Below are positions 17,468 to 26,655 of a stretch of DNA of 64,000 nucleotides, one piece after another. The stretch covers positions 392,080 to 456,079 of the forward strand of contig JAJYMY010000002.1 in the NCBI GenBank assembly GCA_021786575.1, given 5' to 3'. Source of the DNA: an archaeon. GTDB lineage: Archaea; Thermoproteota; Nitrososphaeria; Nitrososphaerales; Gagatemarchaeaceae. Position numbers and translations under genes: made by a program. Under the pieces are notes generated by a model. The model made no database searches, was not told the origin of the DNA, and saw only the letters and a program-made list of their open reading frames with translations. Numbering within the stretch: the stretch's first letter is position 1; every line of letters begins with the position of its first letter.

Positions 17468-17827
17468 ATGCCAAGCGAGAGAGTCAGCGCGCCGTACTAC
17501 ATCGTCGGCCTACCCGAGGAGCCCTTGGAGGCCACAGAGGCAAAGGCGAAGTTCGAGAGGCTGTCCGGAGACCTCTGCAGGGTCTACCCGTTCATCGAGG
17601 AGATAAGAGCGGTGGTGAAGTCGAAGAAGCAGGCAGGCGACCATGCCAGGTATGAGGTCTCGGTCGAAATCTACACACCGCGCGACACCCACTCCTTCAC
17701 CGAAACCGGGTACAACCTCGCGAAGGTCTTCGAGACAATGGGCCCGAAGATGAAACGGATCTTGTCTTCGAAGCGGTCCAAGGTCACATCGACCGGGGGG
17801 GATAGCCCCCGGAAGGGTTCCCCTTAG
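17468..17827 (+). CDS. HPF-like (S30EA) small protein, tentative
   Basis: A 119-residue protein starting at ATG 17468, 2 nt after the GMC stop. Its middle, with alternating strands (IEEIRAVVKSKKQ, YEVSVEIYTPRDTHSF) and a final amphipathic helix, resembles the ribosome hibernation factor / sigma-54 modulation fold, where a betaalphabetabetabetaalpha domain binds the ribosomal small subunit. The similarity is by pattern only. The last 20 residues are a basic, disordered tail. Its 3' end overlaps the convergent M1 peptidase gene by 4 nt. Confidence 0.6.
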   Translation: MPSERVSAPYYIVGLPEEPLEATEAKAKFERLSGDLCRVYPFIEEIRAVVKSKKQAGDHARYEVSVEIYTPRDTHSFTETGYNLAKVFETMGPKMKRILSSKRSKVTSTGGDSPRKGSP

Positions 17828-20322
17828 GCTGCCGCCCTGGCAGCCGTCCGCCTGACCTCGCTTCTGAGCTCCTCCACCTCCGACCTGAGCCTTTCAAGTT
17901 CCTCCGCCGGGCCCACCGAGGCCGCAAGTTCGTGGTAAAGCTGGAGGGCTTTCCTCTTGAGCCCAGGGCGGAGGTCTGATTTCGAGACTACCTTGAGCGT
18001 GTCGAGGAACCTCCTATCTTGGAGTTGCTTTATCACGTTGGTCAGTAGGAGCTGCCTGACCCTGAACTCCTTGTCGTGCAGGAGGATCTCCTTGAGGACC
18101 GTCAGCTCTTCGTCGGTGATCGAACCTCTCTCTTTGATCGCCTTCAGGGCGCCTATCCTGACCCTGGTCGGGTTCCCATAAGCGAGAGAATCCTTCACTA
18201 TCTTCCTCGCATCCTCGTCCTTGAGCTTCCCCATCGCGGCGACGCAGGCCTCCGCCAAGGTCTCGTTGGCGGTGTGAACCCGCGCCGCGTCCTTGAGGTG
18301 CGGGAGCGCTCCTTCGGGCCAAGCTTTCGCCAGGCTGAGGGCAGCTTCGCATCGGACGTATGGGCTCTCGTCCTCCTTCAGCAGGGTGAGCAGCCTCTCT
18401 CTCGCTCTCTCGTCCTTGAACCCTCCGAGCGCCGCTGCAATCCCCCTCCTTGCCCGCCTGTCCTTGGGGGGTTCCAACCTGAGAAGTGCTTCGAGGGCCG
18501 CGTCGGTGCCGATTTCGCCCAAGGCCTTCAGGGCGGACGCCCTCACGTGCCAGAACTGCTCCTTCGACGCAGCTTTGGCCAGTCCTGCTATCGCCGTCGC
18601 GTCTTTCAGCTCGCCGAGCCTCTTGGCAGCCTGCGCTCTGCTAAGCGCGTCCTCGCTCTGCTCCAACTGGCTGAGCAGCATCCCTATGCTCTTGTCGAAC
18701 TTCACCCTCTTCAGGAGCCATCTTCTCGGGTCGAATTCGACGATGGTCGGCTTCGAATCGAGCCTGAAACTGAGCGTCTGGTTGGCTGAATCCAAGAGCA
18801 CTCGATGGCTCTCTCTCCTCCCCCCTATGTAGAACACGACCTCGCAGGGGAGCTTGAAGACAGGGGTCCCGTCGTCTGTCTTCTGTGTCTGCGCCACCCT
18901 GAGGGTGGCGATCGAAGTGGCGTCGTCCCAGGCGTATGATACGTCGAACTCCGGGTGGCCCGGCCTGTAGAACGACTGCTCGAAGTACTCCTCGAGTTGC
19001 ATCCCGCTCGCCTTCTCCATGGCCCGCCTGAAATCAACGGTCTCGGCCGTCGAGAGCGCATGCGCCTTCAGGTATTCCGATATGCCCCTGAAGAAAGAGG
19101 CGTCCCCTACCACGTACCTGAGCTCGTGGAGCCTGGATGCCCCTTTGGGATAGAGGTGGCTGTCGAAGAGGTCGTCGGGCCAGACGTAGTCTCTTTCTAC
19201 AATGGGCCTCCTGTAGTCCTTCTCGTCCTCTTCGAAGTAGTCCTCTGTCCTGGCGTCGAGATGCCAGAGCATCTCCTCTGTCCCACGCGTCTTCTCGAGG
19301 TATAGCTCTTGGAAGTAAGACGCGAAGCCTTCGTTCAGCCATGCGTGGGGCCAGTCGGCGCAGGTGACGTAGTCTCCGAACCATTGGTGGGCTAGTTCAT
19401 GAGACACGAGGTCCACTGGCCTCTGAGTGACGTTCGAGTAGCTCACCGAGAAGTCCTCCTCCGAAGCTGCGTCTGGGAAGTAGTTGTTGGCCAGAGTGGT
19501 CGCGTTCAGGTTCTCCTCCCCTCCCGCCACGAAGTCCTCCACCGCGGTCTGGTCATATTTGGCGTAGGGATATCTGACCCCGGTGAGGTCTTCGAAGACC
19601 TCCAGCATCTTCGGGGTCTCGCCGAAGTACCTCAGCGCGTCCTCTCTCTTGGACTCAGAGAAGTTATAGTTGAGAGGAACCCCCCTGGACGCCTGACTGA
19701 TGACGTCAAACCTCCCTGCGACGAAGGACGTGAGATAGCATGAGTGCGGAGTCTCCTCCAGCCAATGGAACGTGGCCGTTTCACCTTCGACCTTCGTCGA
19801 AAGGAGCTTCCCGTTCGATATCACTCTGAACTCCTTGGGAACCGTCAGCACCAGCTCGCTGCTCGATTTGTCCCCGGGGTGGTCGTGGCAAGGGAACCAA
19901 TAGCGCGACTCCTCCGGTTCGGTGTGTGTCCACGCCTGGACCTCCTTCTCCGGGTGCTCGATGTCGGGGCCGGTGAAGTACACCCCGACGCTTGGCGACG
20001 AGCTGTACTCGACCAGTATCTTCCGCCTCCTGCTGCCGCCCTGACCAAGCGGCACCTCGAGCTTCGAGCCGTCGTATCCGAAGACCGCCTCCTCTCCGTC
20101 CACTGTGACCTTCGACACCTCCAGGCCGCAGGCGTCCAACGTGGCCATCTTCAGCCCGTCCCTTGTCGGCTCTATCTCAATCGTGCACCGCCCCGAAATC
20201 CTCTTCTTCTCGAAGTCGACAGCGAGCTCTATCTTCGTGTGGTGGGTGTGGAACTCGAGAGGCGGCGCGTAGTGGCGTCTCGACTCAGGCAGGTGAAAGG
20301 ACTTGTGCGGTGCTTGTACCAT
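17824..20322 (-). CDS. M1-family zinc aminopeptidase with C-terminal HEAT repeats
   Basis: An 832-residue protein starting at ATG 20322. The M1 catalytic domain contains GGEEN (residues 267-271, in place of the usual GxMEN), the zinc motif HELAH at 308-312 and the third ligand Glu331 in NEGFASYF. From about residue 530 the protein changes to tandem alpha-helical HEAT/PBS-like repeats (DATAIAGLAKAASKEQFWHV, DERARERLLTLLKEDESPYV and similar), then a short coiled coil. In M1 enzymes HEAT-like helices form the closing C-terminal domain; here the repeats are of the PBS-lyase type. No signal peptide is seen, so it acts in the cytoplasm, probably in peptide turnover. Confidence 0.93.
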   Translation of the reverse strand: MVQAPHKSFHLPESRRHYAPPLEFHTHHTKIELAVDFEKKRISGRCTIEIEPTRDGLKMATLDACGLEVSKVTVDGEEAVFGYDGSKLEVPLGQGGSRRRKILVEYSSSPSVGVYFTGPDIEHPEKEVQAWTHTEPEESRYWFPCHDHPGDKSSSELVLTVPKEFRVISNGKLLSTKVEGETATFHWLEETPHSCYLTSFVAGRFDVISQASRGVPLNYNFSESKREDALRYFGETPKMLEVFEDLTGVRYPYAKYDQTAVEDFVAGGEENLNATTLANNYFPDAASEEDFSVSYSNVTQRPVDLVSHELAHQWFGDYVTCADWPHAWLNEGFASYFQELYLEKTRGTEEMLWHLDARTEDYFEEDEKDYRRPIVERDYVWPDDLFDSHLYPKGASRLHELRYVVGDASFFRGISEYLKAHALSTAETVDFRRAMEKASGMQLEEYFEQSFYRPGHPEFDVSYAWDDATSIATLRVAQTQKTDDGTPVFKLPCEVVFYIGGRRESHRVLLDSANQTLSFRLDSKPTIVEFDPRRWLLKRVKFDKSIGMLLSQLEQSEDALSRAQAAKRLGELKDATAIAGLAKAASKEQFWHVRASALKALGEIGTDAALEALLRLEPPKDRRARRGIAAALGGFKDERARERLLTLLKEDESPYVRCEAALSLAKAWPEGALPHLKDAARVHTANETLAEACVAAMGKLKDEDARKIVKDSLAYGNPTRVRIGALKAIKERGSITDEELTVLKEILLHDKEFRVRQLLLTNVIKQLQDRRFLDTLKVVSKSDLRPGLKRKALQLYHELAASVGPAEELERLRSEVEELRSEVRRTAARAAA

Positions 20323-20520
20323 GGGCCTTCTGCCTCCCCTGAGGCTCAAAAGACTTTCGAGGTCGCGATGTCTGGCCTTGAGGCTACCTGCATGTCGTGC
20401 TTGAGTCCCTTGCGTACCCGAAAACCCAAGCGCGGCGGCTCTAGCTTCCCTCAGTCAGGGGGATAGAGCGACGCTCGGGCTCCAACCCTTTTATCTCAGG
20501 CGTGTAGAAATCTGTCAGGG

Positions 20521-20943
20521 TTGCCTCAGGTAGGAGAGTGGGAGTCGCTCGGACAGGTCATGAGCGCAGGGGCGGCCTTCTTCGGGTTGATCTACGAATC
20601 TCCACGCCTGGTTGTGCTCGCACTCACCTTCAGGGGGGCCATCGTCCCTCCTCCCTCGCCAGAAGCGGCGGTCGGGTTGGCAGGATTGGCGCTCGCGGGG
20701 TTCGGGTCCCTCGTCGGCATCGCTGTCGGCCATCTGAGGAGACCCGACGGCGACGTCGGGGTTTCTCTACTCTTCTGGATGGATTTCTTCGTCCTCGTGT
20801 TGGGGGACGCAGTCTTCTACACCCTCAACCCTGCGGCGGCTTTGGTGATGTTGCTTGGGGTGGTCCCCGCTGCTCTGACTGGCGCAGCGCTGGTGGTGGC
20901 GCCACGGGGTTCGCCTAAGCATGCGCATGCCGACGGGCTCTGA
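20521..20943 (+). CDS. Four-helix membrane protein, unknown function
   Basis: A 140-residue hydrophobic protein with about four membrane segments (around 12-35, 45-70, 80-100 and 105-128) and a His-containing polar tail. I do not recognise the family. TTG 20521 is the start: a ttttat TATA box (20489-20494) lies 27-32 nt upstream, giving a leaderless message. The AsnC-like gene begins at the next base after its stop, so the two form an operon. Confidence 0.7.
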   Translation: MPQVGEWESLGQVMSAGAAFFGLIYESPRLVVLALTFRGAIVPPPSPEAAVGLAGLALAGFGSLVGIAVGHLRRPDGDVGVSLLFWMDFFVLVLGDAVFYTLNPAAALVMLLGVVPAALTGAALVVAPRGSPKHAHADGL

Positions 20944-21213
20944 ATGGGGACCTGGTTGGCCCGAGTCTTCGCCTTTGTGAACATCTTCGTGGACTCGGGG
21001 TCGACGTCTTCGGTGATCGAGGAGCTTCAAAGGCTGCCAGGCCTTGAGGAGCTCTACGAGGTGGCAGGTGAGTTCGATATCGTCACGATATTCTCTGCCC
21101 GCGACCTAGGCGAGTTCAGGGACATCTTGGTGAACAAGATAACGACCATCAAGGGGGTCAGGAGCACAGTAACCGACATCGTCCTACACTCCCACAGGCC
21201 GCGTCTCGCATGA
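20944..21213 (+). CDS. Stand-alone Lrp/AsnC ligand-binding (RAM) domain protein
   Basis: An 89-residue protein with the RAM/AsnC C-terminal fold: VFAFVNIFVDSGS, then the helix SSVIEELQRLPGL, the turn YEVAGEFDIVTIF and the final ARDLGEFRDILVNKITTIKGV. There is no helix-turn-helix, so it would bind an amino acid and perhaps modulate a full-length Lrp partner or the adjoining membrane protein. Its ATG directly follows the upstream stop codon. Confidence 0.88.
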   Translation: MGTWLARVFAFVNIFVDSGSTSSVIEELQRLPGLEELYEVAGEFDIVTIFSARDLGEFRDILVNKITTIKGVRSTVTDIVLHSHRPRLA

Positions 21214-21361
21214 CCCAGGCGACGGGCGGGGGGACACAAACGAGGTCTTCGGAGAGCTCGGAGGCCGCGACCCGGCCAACGCAGACGGCCCTGGCTCGAG
21301 CGCTCGTCCCGGCCTATATTCTGCGGATATTCTGAAATATCGTTCTGCCGCGAGGGGGGCG

Positions 21362-21754
21362 ATGAACTCTCTGCCGAGGGTAATCCAATTCGTCATCATC
21401 TTCGCGGCGCTCTTCGGCGTCCCCTTCCTCTATGAGGTCCGACCGGTGCTCCCGTCCGACGTCTTCTACTCCGTCGCCTTCGGCGAGGCACTCTTCGTGG
21501 TCGACGCAGCACTCACGTTCATCCGGCCGAGGGCCTCCTACTACCTAGGCCTGTTGCTCGCCGCGGTCGCCTTCGCGGCGACCGTCACTCAGCCCGCCCA
21601 CTATCAGCTGGTCGCGAGCGGCGACGTCTCTGCGGCTGCGACGATATTCGTCGGACTGGCAGCCGAGATGACGCTCATGGTCCTCGTGCCATGGTACTTG
21701 GTGTCCTCGCGGGCGAAGAGCCCCGGGGCGGACGCAGACCCTGCGCGGTCTTAG
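21362..21754 (+). CDS. Four-helix membrane protein, unknown function
   Basis: A 130-residue protein with four predicted membrane helices (about 6-22, 32-52, 56-78 and 88-112) and a polar C-terminal tail. I do not recognise the family. GAAATAT (21334-21340) is a TATA-like element about 25 nt before ATG 21362. The 3' end overlaps the convergent PurD-like gene by a few bases. Confidence 0.68.
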   Translation: MNSLPRVIQFVIIFAALFGVPFLYEVRPVLPSDVFYSVAFGEALFVVDAALTFIRPRASYYLGLLLAAVAFAATVTQPAHYQLVASGDVSAAATIFVGLAAEMTLMVLVPWYLVSSRAKSPGADADPARS

Positions 21755-24084
21755 ATGTAGCCCCAGCTTATCAGCAGGTCGCTCTCGCGGCTCCAACGTT
21801 GCCCTATGTCGTCACGGTAGAACATGTTGGGTATCATCACGTTCTTCACGTTCTGATACACCTTCTCGATGGCATCCGACATGGTCGCCCCCGAGCCTGT
21901 TACGACGAGGGCGTACCCTGAGTTTCCGGCTATGTGCCAGTCTCCCCCCTCCTGTTTCACCTCTCCAATGTGGATGCCGTCAAGCGCTTGGCGCCTGAAG
22001 AGTATGGTCGCTCCCTCGGAGTATTTCTTGAACGCCTTCTCGTCCTCGAAGGGCCACGGCGGGATCGCGACCACCACGCCGACCTGGTATCCCTTCTTCG
22101 ACTTCAGCTGGGTCTCGTTGCCATGGGCCAAGTCGTAGAGGAACTGTCCCCACTCGCTGGTAATCCCTTCCATCTGGATGCTGATGGTCGGGTAGCCGAA
22201 CCTGCAATTTCCCGAGAAGAAAGGCTTTCCGTTCCGCCTTACGAGCATCGTGTGCCAGTCTTCCACTTCGACGTCCCACACCACCCCTGAGTAGACTTCT
22301 CGTGAAGTGACGCACTCGTCGGATGACATGTCCGCGTCTTCAGCCACCACCGAGAGGACGTGCGTATCACTTCCGGGGGCGTATTCTCCTGCGGACTTGG
22401 CCACCCCCCCCTTCGTGGTGCTTATGTCCGCAAGCATGCCGCGCTTGACAACGATCTCTTGGAGGTCGTCCGCAAGTCTCTCCGACAAGGTCTCAAAGTC
22501 CGTTTGGCGGGTCGGTGTGCGGGCGTCCCTGCGCCCGAGCGAGTATCCTCGCCAAAACGCTCCTAGCAGGTCTTGGGACAGGTCCTTGAACCTTTGCGGG
22601 ACGAATTTCCCCCGGTCCCCGGTGCCTGACAAACCCAACTGATCGAGATATCTAACAAGCTGCGTCGACTGTATCTCGAAGTCGCCGTCGCCACGGACCA
22701 TGTATTTCAGCCCTGTCTCTTTCAGGACGGCCTCTGCCCCGGCGCGGTTCTGGTCGCAAGGGGGCCGGGAGATTGTGACGGTGTAACCGCGGCTGTCAGA
22801 GTTCCCAAGTGCAAGGTAGAGGCCTAGGAAGGCCATGAACGCCATTGCAGGTACGGGGATTGCCTCATGGACTGTCTCCAACGCCCTTCCGTCCCCTCCG
22901 AGGTGATTTTCCTCCACGTACGCCGGAATCTCGATTGTCTCAACGTGCGTTCCGACGAAGCGCCCTGTCCTTACGATGCGTCCTCGGCCGGTGATGCTCC
23001 CCGCCTTCGCGAACCCGGCCTTGCCCGAACGTTCGATCAACATCTTGTGGTCGGGCGTGACGAGGGCGTCGAACGCTGGGTAGCTCCCGTCCGACGACCT
23101 CAGCCGGACCATTTCGCCCCTGTATGTCTTGGCAAGGAGCGCGGCGACCCGTTTCCAGCTGACTTCACGCGAGGCTGGGTCGATTGACAGGGTCTCGTCG
23201 CCCATCTCTATCTCGAAGTACTTCTTCCACCCTGACTTTGTCAGTATCTCTGTGGCCTCGTCGAAGCAGGTCCACTCCAGTGGCCATATCCCCTTGGCAT
23301 TGGCGATGCAGTTGATGTCAATGTATCCTACGTACCCGCTCGCTGCGAGCTTCTCCTTAGCCTTCAGAAGGGTCCTTTCGAAGACCGGGCTGTTCTTGGT
23401 GTAGAACATGGCGGTGCCCATCTCCCCGGTGCTCGGGCCGAGCTCGCCGGGGAAGAGCCTCTTGTGCTCGAAGTTGACGCAGACAGGCATCACGAAGTCT
23501 TTCCCGTTGAAGAACGCTCCCACCGCGACTTCGACCCCCTCTGCGTACTTCTGCATCTGGAACTCCTTGATCTTCTTGGACCAGTTGGTCTTGTAGTGTT
23601 CCAGTACCTGGAGGATGTCCTTTCCGTCGGCCTCCTGACCGATGAAGAGGAGCTCCTTCTCGCTCTGAGCCTTGCCGCTCGGCTTGAGGACGTACCTGTC
23701 CGGGTTCTTTTTCACGAAGTCTATCGCTTCGTCAAAGGAGGTGAAGTTCCAGCTGGGGAGCACGTCGACCCCGGCCAAGTTCAGCTCAGACTGGCCGAAC
23801 TCCCTGTCGAGCTCTAGCTTGTCGGTGTAGGGGTTCCCTCCGACGACGAACTTCCCCTCGCTTCGAAGTTGCTCCGCCTTGGCCCCGAACCCCACGTCGT
23901 CGAAGACGATCACGTCCGGCCATTCTTTCAGGGTGTCCCACTCGTCGACCTTCTCGAAGAACCCGAGCCCGACGTCCTTCTCCCCCTGACCGTGGCAGTA
24001 CATTTTGACCTCGTGCCCCTCCTTCTTGAGCTGCCACGCAAGGTCCGCCGAGAGGCTTTCTTCGGTCACGAAGAGGAACTTCAT
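21751..24084 (-). CDS. PurD-like ATP-grasp ligase interrupted by an intein
   Basis: A 777-residue precursor whose flanks form one ATP-grasp protein of 423 residues resembling phosphoribosylamine-glycine ligase. Upstream of the intein are the N-terminal fold (MKFLFVTEESLSADLAWQL), the ATP-binding strand YVLKPSGK and the GEMGTAMFYT loop. Downstream is RFGYPTISIQ, equivalent to the RFGDPE motif of PurD. The intein (residues 273-626) sits at PLEWT/C, inside the metal and ATP site, so the enzyme can only work after splicing. Because several PurD signature residues differ (RFGYP for RFGDP), the reaction may not be glycinamide ribonucleotide synthesis. Start ATG 24084 follows a ttaatat TATA element (24111-24117). 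Confidence 0.85.
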   Translation of the reverse strand: MKFLFVTEESLSADLAWQLKKEGHEVKMYCHGQGEKDVGLGFFEKVDEWDTLKEWPDVIVFDDVGFGAKAEQLRSEGKFVVGGNPYTDKLELDREFGQSELNLAGVDVLPSWNFTSFDEAIDFVKKNPDRYVLKPSGKAQSEKELLFIGQEADGKDILQVLEHYKTNWSKKIKEFQMQKYAEGVEVAVGAFFNGKDFVMPVCVNFEHKRLFPGELGPSTGEMGTAMFYTKNSPVFERTLLKAKEKLAASGYVGYIDINCIANAKGIWPLEWTCFDEATEILTKSGWKKYFEIEMGDETLSIDPASREVSWKRVAALLAKTYRGEMVRLRSSDGSYPAFDALVTPDHKMLIERSGKAGFAKAGSITGRGRIVRTGRFVGTHVETIEIPAYVEENHLGGDGRALETVHEAIPVPAMAFMAFLGLYLALGNSDSRGYTVTISRPPCDQNRAGAEAVLKETGLKYMVRGDGDFEIQSTQLVRYLDQLGLSGTGDRGKFVPQRFKDLSQDLLGAFWRGYSLGRRDARTPTRQTDFETLSERLADDLQEIVVKRGMLADISTTKGGVAKSAGEYAPGSDTHVLSVVAEDADMSSDECVTSREVYSGVVWDVEVEDWHTMLVRRNGKPFFSGNCRFGYPTISIQMEGITSEWGQFLYDLAHGNETQLKSKKGYQVGVVVAIPPWPFEDEKAFKKYSEGATILFRRQALDGIHIGEVKQEGGDWHIAGNSGYALVVTGSGATMSDAIEKVYQNVKNVMIPNMFYRDDIGQRWSRESDLLISWGYI
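22207..23268 (-). mobile_element. Intein (354 residues) with degenerate LAGLIDADG region
   Basis: Block A starts at Cys273 (CFDEATEILTKSG). Block B has VTPDHKML. Block F is VWDVEVEDWHTMLVRRNG, and the C-terminal junction is FFSGN followed by Cys627 as the +1 nucleophile. The penultimate residue is Gly instead of the usual His. Between B and F lie two degenerate copies of the homing-endonuclease motif (MAFLGLYLALGNS and LLGAFWRGYSLGRRD) in which the catalytic acidic residues are replaced, so the endonuclease is probably dead while splicing residues are kept. Confidence 0.9.
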
Positions 24085-24351
24085 CAGATGCGTTCCATTT
24101 TTCTTCCTCGTTAATATCTGTTGAACCCTGTCGTCCGGTCGGCGATTGGCGAAGGACGGACGGGAAGGCCGCAATTTGCGGTCACGTGATCGAGATCAGC
24201 CCGACAGCGCGAACCGATGGGCCGGCGGGTTTCCGCATCGTCGAGCAAGACCATTGGTCCGCCGCTCGGCCTTATGGCTGTAGGTAACAGCTCGTGGTTA
24301 TCTCTGGTTTATACCGCCGATTCGGAGCTGCCCCATCAAAGGGGTGTTGTG

Positions 24352-24759
24352 ATGCTAAGGCAGGCTCTGGAATCCGCGTACACGAGGACCTTGGGCGAGT
24401 TGAAAGGGACGGTTGCCCGCTCTATGTCGTCGTTGATGGAGGGAGGGGGGCTCGTCCGGGTTCTCTATGTCGTAATCATCGTAGTCTATATGTCTGGGTT
24501 CTCACTCGCAGTGCTGTATCCCGCCCCGGTCCAGAGCCTGACGCCGTACCCGAGCCCGTCGTTCGAGACCATCCCTGACGCCTTCGTGAACGCGTTCGTG
24601 ATCGCCCTCGGAGGGGCCGGGATCTACCTCGTCTATCTCAGCGGGAGGCAGACAGCCACCCCTCGAATGGTCAACTTCTACTTGAGCGCGGGGTTGCTCC
24701 TCCTCATAGTTTCTCTGTTCATTGGTATTGACATGGCTGTCCTGAAGGGGTTCGGTTAG
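24352..24759 (+). CDS. Three-helix membrane protein, unknown function
   Basis: A 135-residue protein: a 38-residue amphipathic N-terminus followed by three membrane helices (around 40-62, 75-98 and 108-130). The frame is open from 24217, but ATG 24352 is chosen because a gttata element (24307-24312) and a GGGGTG ribosome-binding stretch lie just upstream, and the earlier residues look non-coding. I do not recognise the family. A small zinc-finger-like gene follows. Confidence 0.6.
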   Translation: MLRQALESAYTRTLGELKGTVARSMSSLMEGGGLVRVLYVVIIVVYMSGFSLAVLYPAPVQSLTPYPSPSFETIPDAFVNAFVIALGGAGIYLVYLSGRQTATPRMVNFYLSAGLLLLIVSLFIGIDMAVLKGFG

Positions 24760-24836
24760 ATGGAGGACGGCGGGGCCGGGTTGTTGGAGGAGGACCTGAA
24801 CCTCCGTACAGCGGCAGCACCTTCCAAGTGAGCGGG

Positions 24837-25064
24837 ATGACCGCCACCCTCAGGCGGCTGGATGGCCGACAATATCAGAGACTTCGGAGCGAAGGCAGGG
24901 CGGTCTGTCGTCTGTGCGGACTGGCCCTCGAAGAGGGGACGGTCGTCTCGAAGAGCGATGGGCGCCACTTCAAGCTCTATCACAAGAACTGCGCAGCGAG
25001 GTCTGGGCTATGGCTGTCTTATGAGGAAGGCACAGGACCTGAAGATGGCGCTGAGTCGGGTTGA
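24837..25064 (+). CDS. Small CxxC / HxxxC zinc-finger-like protein
   Basis: A 75-residue basic protein with CRLCG (first pair) and, after 23 residues, LYHKNC, giving a plausible C2HC zinc site. Similar orphan zinc ribbons are common in archaea and act in nucleic-acid binding, but no family is assigned. ATG 24837 (or GTG 24828) is the start. The last 20 residues are acidic and probably disordered. Confidence 0.55.
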   Translation: MTATLRRLDGRQYQRLRSEGRAVCRLCGLALEEGTVVSKSDGRHFKLYHKNCAARSGLWLSYEEGTGPEDGAESG

Positions 25065-25466
25065 CCGACGTCCGCTTGGTTCACGAGTTAAGCGGGATGC
25101 GTTGGGACTCGCCCCAGACAAGGAAGGGTCCTGGCGGGACTGGCTCCGCCCGCAGAGCGCCCGTCAGATCAGCAACCCTCTCCGGATCAGCCAGACTGGC
25201 CGTCGTTCCGCCTTCGAGCGAATCTGAGTCAAGCCCCCCTAATCGAACAAAGCTCAAACCCTTACCAACAAATGCCTGAACCCGTCTCCCGTCCCTAGCT
25301 TGACGAACCCGCCCGGGCCCGTTCCTTGCTGTCACGAAAGCGTCCACCTCCGCCTTGTGCGAAGCCGAGCGGTTGTAATCACCCCGTCTGCCCTGTCGGC
25401 AGCATGACTCGCCAGTTAGATGGCCGAAGGGAGAAATAGAGCAGCCTCATCCCGAGGTCGGCGATA
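25065..25466. other. 402-base intergenic region, no gene seen
   Basis: No supported reading frame or RNA fold was found here. The last 40 bases contain an A+T-rich gaaatag element (25431-25437) about 30 nt before the aminotransferase start and probably act as its promoter. Confidence 0.5.
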
Positions 25467-26597
25467 GTGAGCATGAAAGGTCGCAAGAACAACGGTGGCG
25501 GACCGATCGATATGTGGGTCGCCGACCCAGGCTTCAGGACTGACGCGAAGATCGTCGACGCTTTCAATTACGCGGTGAGCAAAGGCTGTACGCATTACTT
25601 TCCCGCCGCGGGCTTTGACGCGCACGTCCTCCATCGGGCGATATCCGGTCATTACCTAGACGAATACGGAGTCAAGATAGACCCAATGGACGAAGTCTGC
25701 CCTACCCATGGCGCCCAAGAAGCGCTCTCGCTCTCCATCCAGGTTTGCGCCAGGCCCGGCGACGAGATGGTCGTCCCAGAGCCCACCTACAGTGCCCTCA
25801 TAGAGAAGCTGGGCGCGTTCGACCTCAGGCCCGTCTTCGTGCCATTGCTCGAAGGGGAGCACTGGCGGCTGGATGTGGACGCAATCAAGTCCGCGTTGAC
25901 GGAGAAGACCAGGATGATCTACCTCTGCGACCCGAACAATCCGACGGGGACCGTGTGCAGCCGGGCCGAATTGGACGCCCTGTCCGAACTTCTCGAAGAA
26001 AACAAGGGGGTCTCGCTCCTGCTCGACGAGTGCTATGCGAGGATTCTCTATGACGGGTCTTCTCACTATACGATGCTGAGCGAAAGAGCGCTCCTCGACC
26101 AGGTGTATGTCGTCAGCAGCTTCTCAAAGACCTACGCCATGACGGGCTGGCGCTTGGGTTATGTGGTGACGGGGAAGAGGAACGCAGACAGAATAAAGCG
26201 GCTCTCTGAAGAGTACAACGGCGGCGTCAGCTACGCCGTCCAGTACGCGGGCGCGGCGGCCGTGAAGAGCTGTTCCGAGTCAGTTCGAGCCATGGTGGAG
26301 GAGCTGGACGCCAGGCGGCGGGTGATGATGGAGGCCTTGGCACAGATCAATGACGTGACCTTCGAGACTCCGAAGGCGGGTTTCGAGGTGTTCCCCGACT
26401 TTTCCGCATATTCCCGCGACTCGGTCTCTCTCGCTTCGGCCCTCGAGAAGGAGGCGGGGGTCAGGACGATGGCAGGCGCCAGATACGGCCCCAGTGGTGA
26501 GGGGCACATCCGTCTTGTCTTCTGCGCCGAAGGGAGGTCGAGGATAAGGGAAGGGATCTCCAGGGTGTCGCGATTTATCGGGGCCCAGGCAGACTGA
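25467..26597 (+). CDS. Class I/II PLP-dependent aminotransferase
   Basis: A 376-residue fold-type I aminotransferase. The PLP lysine is in SSFSKTYAMTGWRLGY, the Asn/Asp-Tyr pair is in DPNNPTGTV and LLDECYA, and the substrate carboxylate Arg is in GHIRLVFC. An aspartate-aminotransferase-like or branched-chain substrate is likely, but the specificity is not assignable. Start is GTG 25467 (or ATG 25473). The gene lies just before the oligopeptide importer, which fits amino-acid catabolism, though the importer has its own promoter. Confidence 0.92.
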   Translation: MSMKGRKNNGGGPIDMWVADPGFRTDAKIVDAFNYAVSKGCTHYFPAAGFDAHVLHRAISGHYLDEYGVKIDPMDEVCPTHGAQEALSLSIQVCARPGDEMVVPEPTYSALIEKLGAFDLRPVFVPLLEGEHWRLDVDAIKSALTEKTRMIYLCDPNNPTGTVCSRAELDALSELLEENKGVSLLLDECYARILYDGSSHYTMLSERALLDQVYVVSSFSKTYAMTGWRLGYVVTGKRNADRIKRLSEEYNGGVSYAVQYAGAAAVKSCSESVRAMVEELDARRRVMMEALAQINDVTFETPKAGFEVFPDFSAYSRDSVSLASALEKEAGVRTMAGARYGPSGEGHIRLVFCAEGRSRIREGISRVSRFIGAQAD

Positions 26598-26637
26598 CCC
26601 GAAGCAAGGGCGCCTGCCGTCGCACGAAGGTAAACGA

Positions 26638-26655
26638 ATGTACACTTTTGTACAT
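26638..26655. promoter_or_regulatory. 18-bp palindrome (operator candidate) upstream of the peptide importer
   Basis: ATGTACA (26638-26644) and TGTACAT (26649-26655) are perfect inverted repeats separated by four bases. They lie immediately upstream of the TATA-like cttatat (26665-26671) and the ATG at 26691. The position would let a dimeric regulator control transcription of the five-gene importer. Confidence 0.6.

Noticed and set aside
25065..25466. RNA gene in the gap before the aminotransferase
   Set aside because: No tRNA-like, C/D-box or H/ACA-like structure could be recognised by eye.
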